From Gynurincola endophyticus (GTDB lineage Bacteria; Bacteroidota; Bacteroidia; Chitinophagales; Chitinophagaceae), in NCBI RefSeq assembly GCF_003991195.1, contig NZ_RCWL01000007.1:124001-188000 (forward strand): a stretch of DNA of 64,000 nucleotides, in the 5' to 3' direction. The notes under the pieces were generated by a model, which was given only the letters and a program-made list of their open reading frames with translations, did not search any database and had not been told where the DNA came from. Below, in pieces: positions 44,085-54,047 of the stretch (positions are counted from its first letter, which is position 1; every line of letters begins with the position of its first letter). A program made the translations under genes and the position numbers.

Positions 44085-44154
44085 TGCCCGACCTGGATTC
44101 GAACCAAGACAAACAGAACCAAAATCTGTCGTACTACCATTATACTATCGGGCA
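44085..44154 (-). tRNA. tRNA-Gln (anticodon TTG), promoter-proximal copy
   Basis: First of the three copies to be transcribed. A full promoter lies directly upstream. Confidence 0.95.
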
Positions 44155-44174
44155 TCCTTTCGTTGAATGGAGTG

Positions 44175-44206
44175 CAAAAATAATAGTTGATTTTATTTCC
44201 ACCAAA
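44175..44206 (-). promoter_or_regulatory. Promoter of the tRNA-Gln array (TTTG, TATTTTTG)
   Basis: On the reverse strand TTTG (44203-44206) and TATTTTTG (44175-44182) are 20 bases apart, about 20 bp before the first tRNA. Confidence 0.75.
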
Positions 44207-44286
44207 AATTTCTTAAAAAATCTTTTTTCTAATTCTTTCAATGTGAGCGAATTAAAATTGGAAACAAGACTGCTATTGATTTACAC

Positions 44287-45564
44287 CTATTTTACTTTCA
44301 CTAAATAGTGGTTCTTTTTTCCTTTTTGAATTAACAGATATTGTTGATGCAGCAGCTGTTGCCGATCTACGGTATCACTGATCTGCTCAATTTTTTTACG
44401 ATTAATGCTGATACCTCCGTTTTGAACCATTTTACGGGCTTCCCCTTTACTGGTGAAAATGCCTATTTCAGCTAAAAAGGTAACAATATCTACCGGCTGG
44501 CTTAATTTCGACGCCTCAATTTCAAATTTTTCGACTCCCTGCATATTCTCAAGATCATCGATGGATAGTGATTCTGCCGGCGCATTTTGTTGTGAGAAAA
44601 GTTTTTGGGTGGTTTCTATAGCTGCTTCATAAGCTGCTGCACTATGCACAAAAGTGGTTAATTCCTGCGCCAGTTTCTTTTGCAGTTTACGGGCACCCGG
44701 ATCCTGTGCATGATCGGCCAGTAATTGTTCTATTTCTTCTTTTGGTAAGAAAGTGAAGATTTTAATCCATTTTTCAGCATCTGTGTCGGAGGCGTTCAGC
44801 CAGAATTGATAAAACTGAAAAGGAGTGGTTTTGGTATCATCTAACCAAACATTACCGCCTTCTGTTTTACCGAATTTACCACCGTCTGCTTTGGTAATCA
44901 ACGGACAAGTAAAGGCAAAGGCAGTTCCGCCCATTTTACGGCGAATGAATTCAGTACCGGTAGTGATATTGCCCCACTGATCTGAACCACCCATTTGCAT
45001 TTTACAATTTTTGGTTTGGTAGAGGTGATAAAAGTCATATCCCTGCATTAACTGATAAGCAAACTCTGTATAACTGATGCCGGTTTCACCTTCAATACGT
45101 TTGCGCACACTGTCTTTCGACATCATATAGTTCACCGTAATATGTTTACCTGCATCGCGCAGAAAATTGATAAAGCTGATATCTTTAAACCAGTCATAGT
45201 TATTAACCAGTTCTGCCGGATTAGGAAGGGAAGAGTCGAAATTTAAAAACTTGCTCAGTTGCTTTTTGATGCCTTCAACGTTGACCTGTAACTGTTGTTC
45301 AGTTAATAGGTTACGTTCCTGACTTTTTCCTGTTGGATCACCAATCATACCTGTTGCACCACCAACGAGTGCTAAGGGTTGATGTCCAGCACGTTGAAAA
45401 TGAACTAATAATAAAATCGGAACCAAACTTCCTATATGAAGAGAATCGGCTGTAGGGTCGAAGCCGATATAAGCCGTGGTCATTTCTTTGTTAAGCTGTT
45501 CTTCTGTACCAGGCATAATATCTTGGATCATGCCCCTCCAACGCAGTTCTTCAATCAAGTTCAT
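44287..45564 (-). CDS. tyrS: Tyrosyl-tRNA synthetase
   Basis: 425 residues. Charges tRNA-Tyr. Class I signatures HIGS (43-46) and KFGKT (the KMSKS loop), the tyrosine pocket [21 protein letters not shown] (around residues 175-195) and a C-terminal S4 RNA-binding domain ([21 protein letters not shown] region). Short TyrZ/TyrS bacterial type. Own promoter upstream. Confidence 0.97.
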   Translation of the reverse strand: MNLIEELRWRGMIQDIMPGTEEQLNKEMTTAYIGFDPTADSLHIGSLVPILLLVHFQRAGHQPLALVGGATGMIGDPTGKSQERNLLTEQQLQVNVEGIKKQLSKFLNFDSSLPNPAELVNNYDWFKDISFINFLRDAGKHITVNYMMSKDSVRKRIEGETGISYTEFAYQLMQGYDFYHLYQTKNCKMQMGGSDQWGNITTGTEFIRRKMGGTAFAFTCPLITKADGGKFGKTEGGNVWLDDTKTTPFQFYQFWLNASDTDAEKWIKIFTFLPKEEIEQLLADHAQDPGARKLQKKLAQELTTFVHSAAAYEAAIETTQKLFSQQNAPAESLSIDDLENMQGVEKFEIEASKLSQPVDIVTFLAEIGIFTSKGEARKMVQNGGISINRKKIEQISDTVDRQQLLHQQYLLIQKGKKNHYLVKVK

Positions 45565-45598
45565 AGTAAGTGATTATCTTTAGTCTTAAATTACCGGG

Positions 45599-45630
45599 CA
45601 AAGGTAATAAATGCTCTTTGCTAAGAGCAA
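45599..45630 (-). promoter_or_regulatory. Promoter of tyrS (TTG, TACCTTTG)
   Basis: On the reverse strand TTG (45628-45630) and TACCTTTG (45599-45606) are 21 bases apart; the leader is about 30 bases. Confidence 0.7.
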
Positions 45631-45718
45631 TATTTTATTAAACAAAACCGTTTCAAATTACTGGTTTTTTCAATTAAATGAATCATTTTGCAACAAATTC
45701 AAAATCTTGTATTCTAAA

Positions 45719-46819
45719 ATGACCTTCAAAAAGGGAGCTTTGCTCTTCGTCTTAGTAATCGGAATCCAAACTGTGAATGCCCAGTTTAGAGCTTATTCAA
45801 ATGAATTTCTAAATATAGGTGCCGGAGCAAGAGGTTTATCGATGGCTGGGGCCCAAGTCGCCAGTGTGTCGGATGGAACCGCAGGATATTGGAACCCTGC
45901 CGGTTTATCTGCAGTCAAAGATCAGCCACAACTGAACCTGATGCACGCAGAATATTTTGCCGGCATTGGTAAATATGATTTTGCAAGTATAGTTATTCCT
46001 TCTACTAAAAAAAATCGTGTAATCGGACTGAGTTTATTACGTTTTGCAGTTGATGATATTCCTAATACAATCTTTCTGGTAGAAGCCGACGGTACTATAA
46101 ACTTCAGTAATATACAAACATTCTCCTCTGCTGATTACGCATTTCTTTTCTCTTATTCCCAGGAAAAAAAGATCAACGAAAACAAAATCTTCCGTTATGG
46201 AGGAAATGCAAAAATTATTCATCGCTCAGCCGGTCAGTTTGCAAAAGCATGGGGATTCGGATTTGATGCCGGTGTTCAGTTGATTGGAAAAAAATGGAGA
46301 ATAGGTGCTGTTGCCAGAGATGTCACTACCACCTTTAATGCATGGTCATTTAGTTTAACCGAAAGAATGCGTGAGGTTTTTTATGTCACTAATAATGAAG
46401 TGCCGGTAAAATCAACAGAGTTAACAGCTCCAAGATTAATTTTAGGAGGTGCTTATGAATTCGGATTGGGTGAAAACTTAAGTCTTCTTACCGAACTGAA
46501 TGTGGATGTGAGTTTTGATGGTAGAAGAAATACGGTTATCGCCTCAGACTTCGCCAGTGTGGATCCGCGGATCGGAGTAGAACTCGGATGGAAAGACGCT
46601 TTCTTTGTTAGAGCCGGTATTAATAATTTTCAGAAAGCATTAGATGATAATGACGATACCAATACCGAAAAAGTATGGATCTATCAACCGGCAGTAGGAG
46701 CAGGATTTAAAATATCAAATGTACAAATTGATTACGCTTTTACCAATCTGGCGAATCAATCAAACCCTCTATATACGCACGTGTTTTCTTTGAAACTTGA
46801 TTTGAAAAAGAAAAATTAA
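45719..46819 (+). CDS. PorV/PorQ-family outer-membrane protein
   Basis: 366 residues with a signal peptide (LLFVLVIGIQTVNAQ). The family signature NEFLNIGAGARGLSMAGAQ (residues about 28-46) and GTAGYWNPAGLS follow, then repeated beta strands of a barrel ending FSLKLDLKKKN. PorV and PorQ are shuttle or anchor proteins of the type IX secretion system. The ATG at 45719 gives a proper signal peptide; the frame opens 108 bp earlier but that part is not signal-like. It is 5 bp before a giant C25 peptidase, so they form a functional pair. Confidence 0.88.
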   Translation: MTFKKGALLFVLVIGIQTVNAQFRAYSNEFLNIGAGARGLSMAGAQVASVSDGTAGYWNPAGLSAVKDQPQLNLMHAEYFAGIGKYDFASIVIPSTKKNRVIGLSLLRFAVDDIPNTIFLVEADGTINFSNIQTFSSADYAFLFSYSQEKKINENKIFRYGGNAKIIHRSAGQFAKAWGFGFDAGVQLIGKKWRIGAVARDVTTTFNAWSFSLTERMREVFYVTNNEVPVKSTELTAPRLILGGAYEFGLGENLSLLTELNVDVSFDGRRNTVIASDFASVDPRIGVELGWKDAFFVRAGINNFQKALDDNDDTNTEKVWIYQPAVGAGFKISNVQIDYAFTNLANQSNPLYTHVFSLKLDLKKKN

Positions 46820-46824
46820 TAGTT

Positions 46825-49800
46825 GTGACTAAAACGAACAATAAAGCTATTCCAAAACTTCTTTTTATAATACTTATATCTTTTTTTCAGAAAGATTTAA
46901 GTGCACAGGTATACAGGAATGAGTGGATTGATTATTCCCAGCCATATTATAAGTTCAAAATTGCAAACGATAGTCTTTTCAGAATATCTAAAGAAAAACT
47001 GGATGAACTGGGTTGGGGCAATGTTCCTGTAGAACATTTTCAATTATGGAGAAATGGTCAGATCGTTCCTTTTTATCCATCTGTGAGCAGTGGAGTGCTT
47101 CCCACAGCAGGTTATCTGGAATTCTGGGGTAAGAAGAATGATGGTATCACGGATGCTGCTCTATATGTTGAAGCAAATTTTCAGCATACCGATAAAGTGA
47201 GTATTATTACCGATAGCGCTACTTATTTTTTAAGTTATAACGCAAATGCTACCGGAAAAATTTATACAACGGAAGTGAACAATATCGCCGCGAACGTTTT
47301 GCCTGCAGAAACTTATTTCAGATACACCGCCGGAAATTATTACAAAGCTCAGTTACATCAGGGAAATGCAGAAAACCTGGGTGAATATGTGTACTCTTCA
47401 AGTTATGACAGGGGAGAATTCTGGAGTAGTGCTAATATGACCCCTTCAACAGCAGTGGCTACCCGCACATATAATTTTACTAACCTACGTTTTGTAAATA
47501 CAACGAACAGACCTGTTTTAACTTTCGGCCTGGCCGGTTCCGCACCGAATACGCGTTCAGTAGAAGTAACGGCCGGTACTGACGTTGTTTTAAATACTAC
47601 CATTGCCAATTTCGGTGATTATAAAACAAGCCTGGAAATTGAACCGACATTAATTACAGGCAATAATAACTTAGCGGTCGTTTTTAAGAATAATAGTACG
47701 ATCAATTCAGATAGAATTGTAGTATCACACGTAGAGTTAACTTATGATCGTGATTTTAACTTTAATGGTCTTAGAAACTTTGAATTTTCCTTGGCTCCCA
47801 AAAATGAAGGGTATTATCTGGAGATCACTAACTTCACACATGCAAATGTAGCACCGGTATTATATGATATTACCAATGGAAAAAGATATGTAGGTAATAT
47901 AGCAACAGCTTCTGTTGTTAAATTTGCCTTACCCGGCGATACAAAAACCAGAGATTTTGTTTTAGTAAACCAACAGGTTGCAAATACACGTACGGTGAAT
48001 CATTTTACACCGGTAACGTTTATAAATTATAGTGAGGCGGCAAGACAGGGAAACTATATTATTATCAGTAATAAGATATTATATAACGGAAGTAACGGAA
48101 ACAATCCGATTGCTGATTATGCTAACTACAGATCTTCCGGTGCAGGTGGAGGTTTTCAGGCAATTTATGTAGAACAGGAACAACTGATTGATCAATTTGG
48201 TTACGGAATTAAAAAACACCCTACAGCTATCAGAAATTTCGTGCAGTTTGCACAGAATACTTTTGTATCCAAACCAAAGAATTTTTTTATCATAGGTCGT
48301 GGAATTGAATACCGTTCTTATCGGTCGAATCAGAATCGTACAGATGTGGAATTATTAAATCTGGTACCGACTTTCGGTAATCCGGGATCTGATAACTTAT
48401 TTAGTTCTACAAATTTAAAGGATGCTACTCCTGTAGTACCTATAGGAAGATTGTCGGTAGTACACGCCTACGAAATTGAACAATATTTAGAAAAGGTTAA
48501 GCAACACGAGAACCTGAAATTGACAGCGCTGAATACGATCGCTGATAAAGCATGGATGAAAAATATCGTAAATGTAACCGGTTCGAGTTCAGAGTTTCTG
48601 GGCAATCAGTTGTGTAATTACATGACGCATTATGGCTTCTCCTTAAACGGGCCGGCGTTCGGAGGAAATGTGCACCTGTTCTGTAAAACATCAGCCAGTG
48701 GTGGAGATCTGTTGAACTCGGAAAGAATTACACAGTTATTTGCAGAAGGGATTAATGTATTATCTTACTTTGGCCACTCTTCGGCTACCACGCTTGAGTT
48801 TAATATTGAATCACCGGAGAATTATAGTAATACCAACGGTAAATATCCGCTCTTTCTGGTAAATGGATGTAATGCAGGTAACTTCTTTACCTATTATCCA
48901 GCCAGAATGACAATTAATGAAACCCTGACAGAGAGTTTTGTTTTGGCAAAAGACAGGGGGGCGATCGGGTTTATTGCCAGCACCCACTACGGAGTCGTTT
49001 CTTACCTGAACGTTTACATGGAAAGTATGACTCAGAATATTACCAAACATTCCGATTCTCTGACCATAGGTGAACTTTTACAAAAATCATTGAAAGAATT
49101 ATTGGTACAAACAGGACCCAATAGTTATCTGGGTCGTTTACACGTAGAGCAAATTACATTACACGGTGACCCGGCAGTAAAGTTATTTGCTGATAAAAAA
49201 CCTGATTATGCGATTGAAGCTTCTTCCATAAGGGTAAATCCGAACCACATTTCAGTTTCAGAACTCAATTTTGAAATAGATGTAAAGGTTAATAATCTTG
49301 GAAAAGCAATTACCGATTCATTATTGGTAAAAGTAGAACAAATCTATCCGGATGGTACCACGGGTGTGCTGTTATTTGAAAAAATCAGGCCTGTTAATTA
49401 TGCCGATTCATTTAAGGTGACAGCACCAATTGTTGCAACGCGTGATAAAGGCCTGAATAAAATTCGTGTCTACATCAATCCAGACAGGGATATTGATGAG
49501 ATTGATTATAATAATAACTACATAGAGAAGGAAATTTACATTTTCGAAGACGGAATCAGTCCGGCATATCCTTATGAATATGCCATTGTAAATACACCTG
49601 ATCAAAAATTATATGCCAGTACATCTAATCCGTTTAGTACTTTAAGATCGTACGTGGTGCAGATGGATACGACGGAGACCTTTAATTCGGGTTTGAAAGC
49701 GCAGAGAGTAGTTAGTTCAGTAGGTGGCCTGGTTGAAATCGATGCCTTAATGGGTTATCAGGATGGTAAAGTTTATTATTGGAGGGTGGCTGAAATTCCA

Positions 49801-51936
49801 CCGAACAATGACACTTTATGGAGTAAAAGTTCATTCATTTATAAAAGCGGTGGCTCAAGCGGGTTTAATCAATCGCATTATTACCAGCACCTGAATTCAC
49901 AAACCGATAAAATCGAATTAAGTAATAATAATGTATGGAACTTCGATATCCGTACCAACAATATTGCTATCAGAAATGGTGTGTTCCCTTCAGCGGCTTC
50001 TCAGGCGCAGGACTTTCTGGTGAATGTAAATGATGATATCACTGCCCGTAGTGTTTGCGGAACGGCGGGTATCTATTTTGTGGTGCTGGATCCTCTGACG
50101 TTAAAGCCGTGGGTGAACGGAAGTTCAGGAAGTACCGGTAAATATAATAGTGATAATGTTTGTGGTGTAGGAAGAGAAAACCAGTTTCAGTTTAACTATG
50201 CGGCTACTGCGCAGGATTCTGTGAAAAGAAGATATGCGATGGATTTTCTGGATATGATTCCTGACGGACATTATATAATCGTTAGAAATATCTTCGACTC
50301 TACTGCCGCTAAAAACATGTATTACGAGAATCTGAAAATGGATACATTGGTCTATGGTTCAAATAAATCTTTGTATCACAAATTATTGAGCTACGGCTTT
50401 AATGACCTCGATCAGATCAATTCAAGAAAAGCTTACATCTTTGTATTTAAGAAAAATAAAAATATGGAGTTTGCTCCAAGATGGGTAATCTCTGATTCTT
50501 ATTTCGACAGAATCTCTTTAAATGTTCCTATTGAAGCACCGCATTCCAGCGGAACAATTGAAAGCCCGGTATTAGGCCCCGCCACTGCCTGGACAAATAT
50601 CGAATGGCGTGGGCATCAGGTAAACAATGAAACTGCCGATAGCGTAAAACTCGAAGTCTATCTGATTGATAAAAACAATGTAAAAACAAAATATCAGACA
50701 TTAGGGTTAGATCACCAGGATCTGGATATTTCAATGATAGATGCTGCTCAATATCCTTATATGCAGTTTAAGATGTTGAACAGTGATACGGCGAAAGTTA
50801 CTCCTTATCAGTTAGAATACTGGAGGGTTATTTATAAGCCTTCTCCGGAAGGAGCTGTTGTTCCGAATATCAAATTTTTTGCAAAAGACACATTGGAAAT
50901 CGGAGAGAGCATGCAGGTTCAACTGGCTTTCAAAAATATCAGCAAAGAAAGCTTTGATAGTTTAACGGCACGAATTACAGTGATTGATAATAACAACGTG
51001 AGCCATGTGATGCATCTCCCTAAATTCAAACCTTTGGTATCTGGAGATACGATTCTGCTAGACTATAGTTTTACCACCGAGCAATTAACAGGTAATAATA
51101 CCATGTTGGTAGAAATCAATCCATCACCTTCACAACCTGAGCAGTACCTGTTCAATAACTTCATTTATCATGACTTTTATGTGAAAGGAGATCAGGTAAG
51201 CCCGGTGCTGGATGTTACATTTGACGGGGTTAGAATATTAAGTGGAGATATCATTTCTGCTAAACCGATGATTCAGATAAAACTAACCGACGATTCGAAG
51301 TTTTTATTACTGAATGATACTTCGTTGGTGTCGGTACAATTGAAGCATCCGAATGGTACTGTTAAACACTATTACTTTAATAATGGAGATACTTTGAGAT
51401 TAGTACCGGCTACGAACATAGAAAACAATGAAGCAACTATAGAGTTTACGCCTTTCTTTACCGAACAGCTCAACGCCGAAGGTGATCAATATGAATTAAT
51501 CGTAAGAGGAAGAGACAGAAGTGGTAACCGGGCAGGAATGATTGATTATCGAACTTCGTTTAAGGTGATTACCAAATCGATGATTTCTAATATGCTGAAT
51601 TATCCGAATCCGTTCTCAACTTCTACGGCATTTGTATTTACACTTACGGGTAGCGAAGTACCTAAGAATTTCAAGATTCAGATATTGACGATCACCGGAA
51701 AAATAGTACGCGAAATTACCCGTGAGGAGTTAGGACCATTGCACATAGGCCGTAATATTACAGAATTTAAATGGGACGGTACCGATCAGTTCGGGCAAAA
51801 GCTGGCAAACGGTGTTTACCTGTACCGGGTGGTTACTTCTTTAAATGGAAATCGTCTTGAAAAATACAGATCTTCAGGAGAACAAACCGATCAGTTTTTT
51901 GTGAACGGTTATGGCAAGATGTATATCATGCGCTAA
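46825..51936 (+). CDS. Giant C25 (gingipain/PorU-type) cysteine peptidase with FlgD-like C-terminus
   Basis: 1703 residues with a signal peptide. The peptidase C25 domain (about 400-800) has the catalytic His651 in SYFGHSSATT and Cys682 in LVNGCNAGNFF. Before it is a beta-rich region. After it come CARDB-like Ig segments (around 820-880 and 1360-1430) and finally a FlgD-like/T9SS-type end (NYPNPFSTST, ILTITGKIVRE, GTDQFGQKLANGVYLYRV). It belongs to the PorU group of T9SS sortases but is about 500 residues longer than classical PorU. It starts at GTG, right after the PorV-like gene. It may be a paralogue that processes or is itself a surface protein. Confidence 0.88.
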   Translation: MTKTNNKAIPKLLFIILISFFQKDLSAQVYRNEWIDYSQPYYKFKIANDSLFRISKEKLDELGWGNVPVEHFQLWRNGQIVPFYPSVSSGVLPTAGYLEFWGKKNDGITDAALYVEANFQHTDKVSIITDSATYFLSYNANATGKIYTTEVNNIAANVLPAETYFRYTAGNYYKAQLHQGNAENLGEYVYSSSYDRGEFWSSANMTPSTAVATRTYNFTNLRFVNTTNRPVLTFGLAGSAPNTRSVEVTAGTDVVLNTTIANFGDYKTSLEIEPTLITGNNNLAVVFKNNSTINSDRIVVSHVELTYDRDFNFNGLRNFEFSLAPKNEGYYLEITNFTHANVAPVLYDITNGKRYVGNIATASVVKFALPGDTKTRDFVLVNQQVANTRTVNHFTPVTFINYSEAARQGNYIIISNKILYNGSNGNNPIADYANYRSSGAGGGFQAIYVEQEQLIDQFGYGIKKHPTAIRNFVQFAQNTFVSKPKNFFIIGRGIEYRSYRSNQNRTDVELLNLVPTFGNPGSDNLFSSTNLKDATPVVPIGRLSVVHAYEIEQYLEKVKQHENLKLTALNTIADKAWMKNIVNVTGSSSEFLGNQLCNYMTHYGFSLNGPAFGGNVHLFCKTSASGGDLLNSERITQLFAEGINVLSYFGHSSATTLEFNIESPENYSNTNGKYPLFLVNGCNAGNFFTYYPARMTINETLTESFVLAKDRGAIGFIASTHYGVVSYLNVYMESMTQNITKHSDSLTIGELLQKSLKELLVQTGPNSYLGRLHVEQITLHGDPAVKLFADKKPDYAIEASSIRVNPNHISVSELNFEIDVKVNNLGKAITDSLLVKVEQIYPDGTTGVLLFEKIRPVNYADSFKVTAPIVATRDKGLNKIRVYINPDRDIDEIDYNNNYIEKEIYIFEDGISPAYPYEYAIVNTPDQKLYASTSNPFSTLRSYVVQMDTTETFNSGLKAQRVVSSVGGLVEIDALMGYQDGKVYYWRVAEIPPNNDTLWSKSSFIYKSGGSSGFNQSHYYQHLNSQTDKIELSNNNVWNFDIRTNNIAIRNGVFPSAASQAQDFLVNVNDDITARSVCGTAGIYFVVLDPLTLKPWVNGSSGSTGKYNSDNVCGVGRENQFQFNYAATAQDSVKRRYAMDFLDMIPDGHYIIVRNIFDSTAAKNMYYENLKMDTLVYGSNKSLYHKLLSYGFNDLDQINSRKAYIFVFKKNKNMEFAPRWVISDSYFDRISLNVPIEAPHSSGTIESPVLGPATAWTNIEWRGHQVNNETADSVKLEVYLIDKNNVKTKYQTLGLDHQDLDISMIDAAQYPYMQFKMLNSDTAKVTPYQLEYWRVIYKPSPEGAVVPNIKFFAKDTLEIGESMQVQLAFKNISKESFDSLTARITVIDNNNVSHVMHLPKFKPLVSGDTILLDYSFTTEQLTGNNTMLVEINPSPSQPEQYLFNNFIYHDFYVKGDQVSPVLDVTFDGVRILSGDIISAKPMIQIKLTDDSKFLLLNDTSLVSVQLKHPNGTVKHYYFNNGDTLRLVPATNIENNEATIEFTPFFTEQLNAEGDQYELIVRGRDRSGNRAGMIDYRTSFKVITKSMISNMLNYPNPFSTSTAFVFTLTGSEVPKNFKIQILTITGKIVREITREELGPLHIGRNITEFKWDGTDQFGQKLANGVYLYRVVTSLNGNRLEKYRSSGEQTDQFFVNGYGKMYIMR

Positions 51937-51937
51937 T

Positions 51938-51976
51938 AAGTTAAGAGTTGAGAATTAATTATTAATTATTAATTTT
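51938..51976. repeat. AAGAGTTGAGAATTAATTATT-type simple repeat
   Basis: AT-rich, partly periodic sequence directly after the peptidase gene, related in inverse to the repeat at 13866-13920. Confidence 0.5.
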
Positions 51977-53071
51977 TTTGAGGCCAATTACTGTAGTTAC
52001 GATGAGCAGAGGAATAAGCGGCAATATAAACCGGTTCATCCAGTCGTCGCAGGTGAGCATTACACTAAAAGTGAAAAGTATTGCACTCATCAGTACGATC
52101 TGCACCAATATGTTTTTTCTTACAAACCTTAAAGAAATCAGACTTCCCAGAAAAAGCGGATAGAACCATAGCATATGTAAAATGTTATGATCAGCAGAAT
52201 AGAAATCTCTTGTAGTGCTCCAGAAAGATGCTGCCCGTTGAAGCATCAGTTGAAACATTGCTTTCGGTTGTTGTTGAAAAACGTCGAAAAAGATACCAAT
52301 TCCCTGGTAATTCTGTTTCTCCACCGGAAGATTTCCTGTAGGAACACCGCATAGAATATGTTTTTCTTCAAATGGTAACCAGAAGTCGAGCTCACCGCCG
52401 CCCTGCATTATCTTGTTAACAACAAATAATGTTACCAACGAGCCCGCTATTAATAAAATGCCGGCGGGCAGAAACCTTCTTTCTTTGAAGAAAATCAGTA
52501 CAAACCATATCAATGTAATCACACAAAAATAAATACCGGTGGGCCTGGTAAATAAAAGTAGTGCAGACAGCAAAATGACCGGTAATGTTTTCCGGTAGTT
52601 GTTTTCAGAAAAGATAATAGCTGCTATCCAACAAGTACTCAGGCTGATGAACAGACTTTCTGTATATAAATAGGTGTTAAACTGCTGTAGTGGAAATAAA
52701 GTACAGAGGTATAAACAAGAAATAAAGGGTAACCAGGAATGTCTGGTAAGTTTAGTAAGTGCTTTATAGAATAGTAAAATACCGGCAAGATTGAGCAGGC
52801 TTTGAAAAAGATACACTCCAATGGTTTCAAACCCTATCAGGCGGAAAAAGATATGAATGAATATATAAGTAGAATAAAACCAGTATTTGGGAGAGGAGAA
52901 CGTTCCCTGATACAGAAAATTTTCCGCCTCTCTGAAATATTTTATACTTTCTCCTTCCAATGTTAATCCGTATCTCTTAAAAAGTAAAAACTGCATGGTA
53001 GTCCATACGAGCAGTATTACCCAAAGCTGGATAAGGGATTGTTTGTTTTTAAAGAGGGTTGTTTTAATCAA
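51962..53071 (-). CDS. Polytopic membrane protein, GT-C glycosyltransferase-like
   Basis: 369 residues with about nine to ten membrane helices. The first loop (YGLTLEGESIKYFREAENFL, residues about 34-53) with acidic residues looks like the substrate loop of dolichyl-phosphate-mannose-type (PMT/GT39/GT-C) transferases, and RPTGIYFCVITL fits the same class. It would use a lipid-linked sugar donor at the outer face of the inner membrane. Family assignment is tentative. Convergent with the C25 peptidase gene. Confidence 0.65.
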   Translation of the reverse strand: MIKTTLFKNKQSLIQLWVILLVWTTMQFLLFKRYGLTLEGESIKYFREAENFLYQGTFSSPKYWFYSTYIFIHIFFRLIGFETIGVYLFQSLLNLAGILLFYKALTKLTRHSWLPFISCLYLCTLFPLQQFNTYLYTESLFISLSTCWIAAIIFSENNYRKTLPVILLSALLLFTRPTGIYFCVITLIWFVLIFFKERRFLPAGILLIAGSLVTLFVVNKIMQGGGELDFWLPFEEKHILCGVPTGNLPVEKQNYQGIGIFFDVFQQQPKAMFQLMLQRAASFWSTTRDFYSADHNILHMLWFYPLFLGSLISLRFVRKNILVQIVLMSAILFTFSVMLTCDDWMNRFILPLIPLLIVTTVIGLKKINN

Positions 53072-53092
53072 TTGGATCGGTTTACAATCGTT

Positions 53093-53680
53093 TTATTTTA
53101 AACTGTTCATTCTTTGTAAATATTTTCCGACAATATCAAACTCTAGATTAACCAGATGACCTTTCAGGAGTTGGTGCATATTGGTGTATTGGAAAGTATA
53201 TGGAATGATAGCTATCGTAAAAGTATTTCTGGTAACATTGAAGCAGGTGAGGCTGATTCCGTTAACGGAAATGGATCCTTTTTCAATTACCAGGTGGGCA
53301 AATTGATCAGGAAAACTGATAGTATATTCGGTGCTGCCGTTTTTGGGGAGGATGCTTTCGCATTTGCCGATTCCGTCTACATGCCCCTGAACAATGTGGC
53401 CGTCAAGCAGTGAATCAGGGCGCAGGCAACGTTCCAGGTTAACGACGGTACCTGTTTTCCAGCTGTTCAGATTGGTTACACGTAACGTTTCGTCGATGGC
53501 GGTAACCCGGTGGATCTGTGGTGCCAGGGCATCAACCGTTAAGCAAACCCCGCTGTGCGATACGCTCTGATCGATTTTGAGCTCGTTGCTGATTTCGCTA
53601 TAAATCCAGTAGGACTTGTTCGAACCATTCTGCTCAACTTCAATAACTTCTCCTAAATTTTCGATAATTCCTGTAAACAT
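53093..53680 (-). CDS. ribE: Riboflavin synthase, alpha subunit
   Basis: 195 residues. Makes riboflavin from two molecules of 6,7-dimethyl-8-ribityllumazine. Two lumazine-binding repeats: the first starts MFTGIIENLGEV and has SHSGVCLTVDAL; the second has GHIVQGHVDGIG and SVNGISLTCFNV. The frame is open far upstream into the rpsU promoter, but the family begins at MFTGIIE, so the ATG at 53680 is right. Divergent from rpsU, with no FMN riboswitch seen. Confidence 0.95.
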   Translation of the reverse strand: MFTGIIENLGEVIEVEQNGSNKSYWIYSEISNELKIDQSVSHSGVCLTVDALAPQIHRVTAIDETLRVTNLNSWKTGTVVNLERCLRPDSLLDGHIVQGHVDGIGKCESILPKNGSTEYTISFPDQFAHLVIEKGSISVNGISLTCFNVTRNTFTIAIIPYTFQYTNMHQLLKGHLVNLEFDIVGKYLQRMNSLK

Positions 53681-53713
53681 GCCCCAAATGTCGTAAAAAA
53701 ATAAAAAAAATCC

Positions 53714-53742
53714 TTGCATTTTAGAAAGAAATACTATCTTTG
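53714..53742 (+). promoter_or_regulatory. Promoter of rpsU (TTG, TATCTTTG)
   Basis: TTG (53714-53716) and TATCTTTG (53735-53742) are 18 bases apart; the rpsU ATG is about 40 bp beyond. Confidence 0.7.
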
Positions 53743-53780
53743 CCACCCTAATAAAAAGCATTAAAAGGAGGTATATTAAC

Positions 53781-53972
53781 ATGCTAATTATTGATTCTAA
53801 AGATTGTGAAAATATTGACAAGGCCCTCAAAAAGTATAAAAAGAAATTTGAGAAAGCGAAAATCTTAATTCAATTAAGAGAACGTCAATCTTACACGAAG
53901 CCTTCTATTACTCGCAGAGCGCAGAAATTGAAAGCGATTTACAAACAAAAGTTAGAAAGCGGTCAGCTTTAG
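53781..53972 (+). CDS. rpsU: 30S ribosomal protein S21
   Basis: 63-residue basic protein of the small subunit platform. Typical start LIIDSKDCENIDKALKKYKK and basic end RRAQKLKAIYKQKL. A strong Shine-Dalgarno AAAAGGAGGT precedes the ATG, one of few in the window. First gene of the Bacteroidota order rpsU - recombinase - hpf - tRNAs - tuf. Confidence 0.96.
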   Translation: MLIIDSKDCENIDKALKKYKKKFEKAKILIQLRERQSYTKPSITRRAQKLKAIYKQKLESGQL

Positions 53973-54015
53973 TCTTTTGTTTAAAAAAGATATACAAGGG
54001 TAGTTATAAAGTTTT

Positions 54016-54023
54016 TAACTTTG
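54016..54023 (+). promoter_or_regulatory. -7 box TAACTTTG for the tyrosine recombinase
   Basis: It matches TAnnTTTG. It supports the ATG at 54048 rather than a TTG at 54021, which overlaps it. Confidence 0.5.
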
Positions 54024-54047
54024 TATCTACCTTTTTGTATTTATTGT

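Larger units (their letters stand above)
43833..44154. repeat. Exact 126-bp tandem repeat carrying tRNA-Gln (2.6 units)
   Basis: Units 43833-43958 and 43959-44084 are identical, and a partial third (44085-44154) holds only the tRNA. Each spacer contains the hairpin AGAGGTCGAT / ATCGACCTCT. Confidence 0.95.

Noticed and set aside
44081-44308. 75-codon frame over the tRNA-Gln gene
   Set aside because: It reads through a tRNA gene and into the end of tyrS.
53681-53830. 50-residue N-terminal extension of riboflavin synthase
   Set aside because: It crosses the rpsU promoter and start; the family begins at MFTGIIE.
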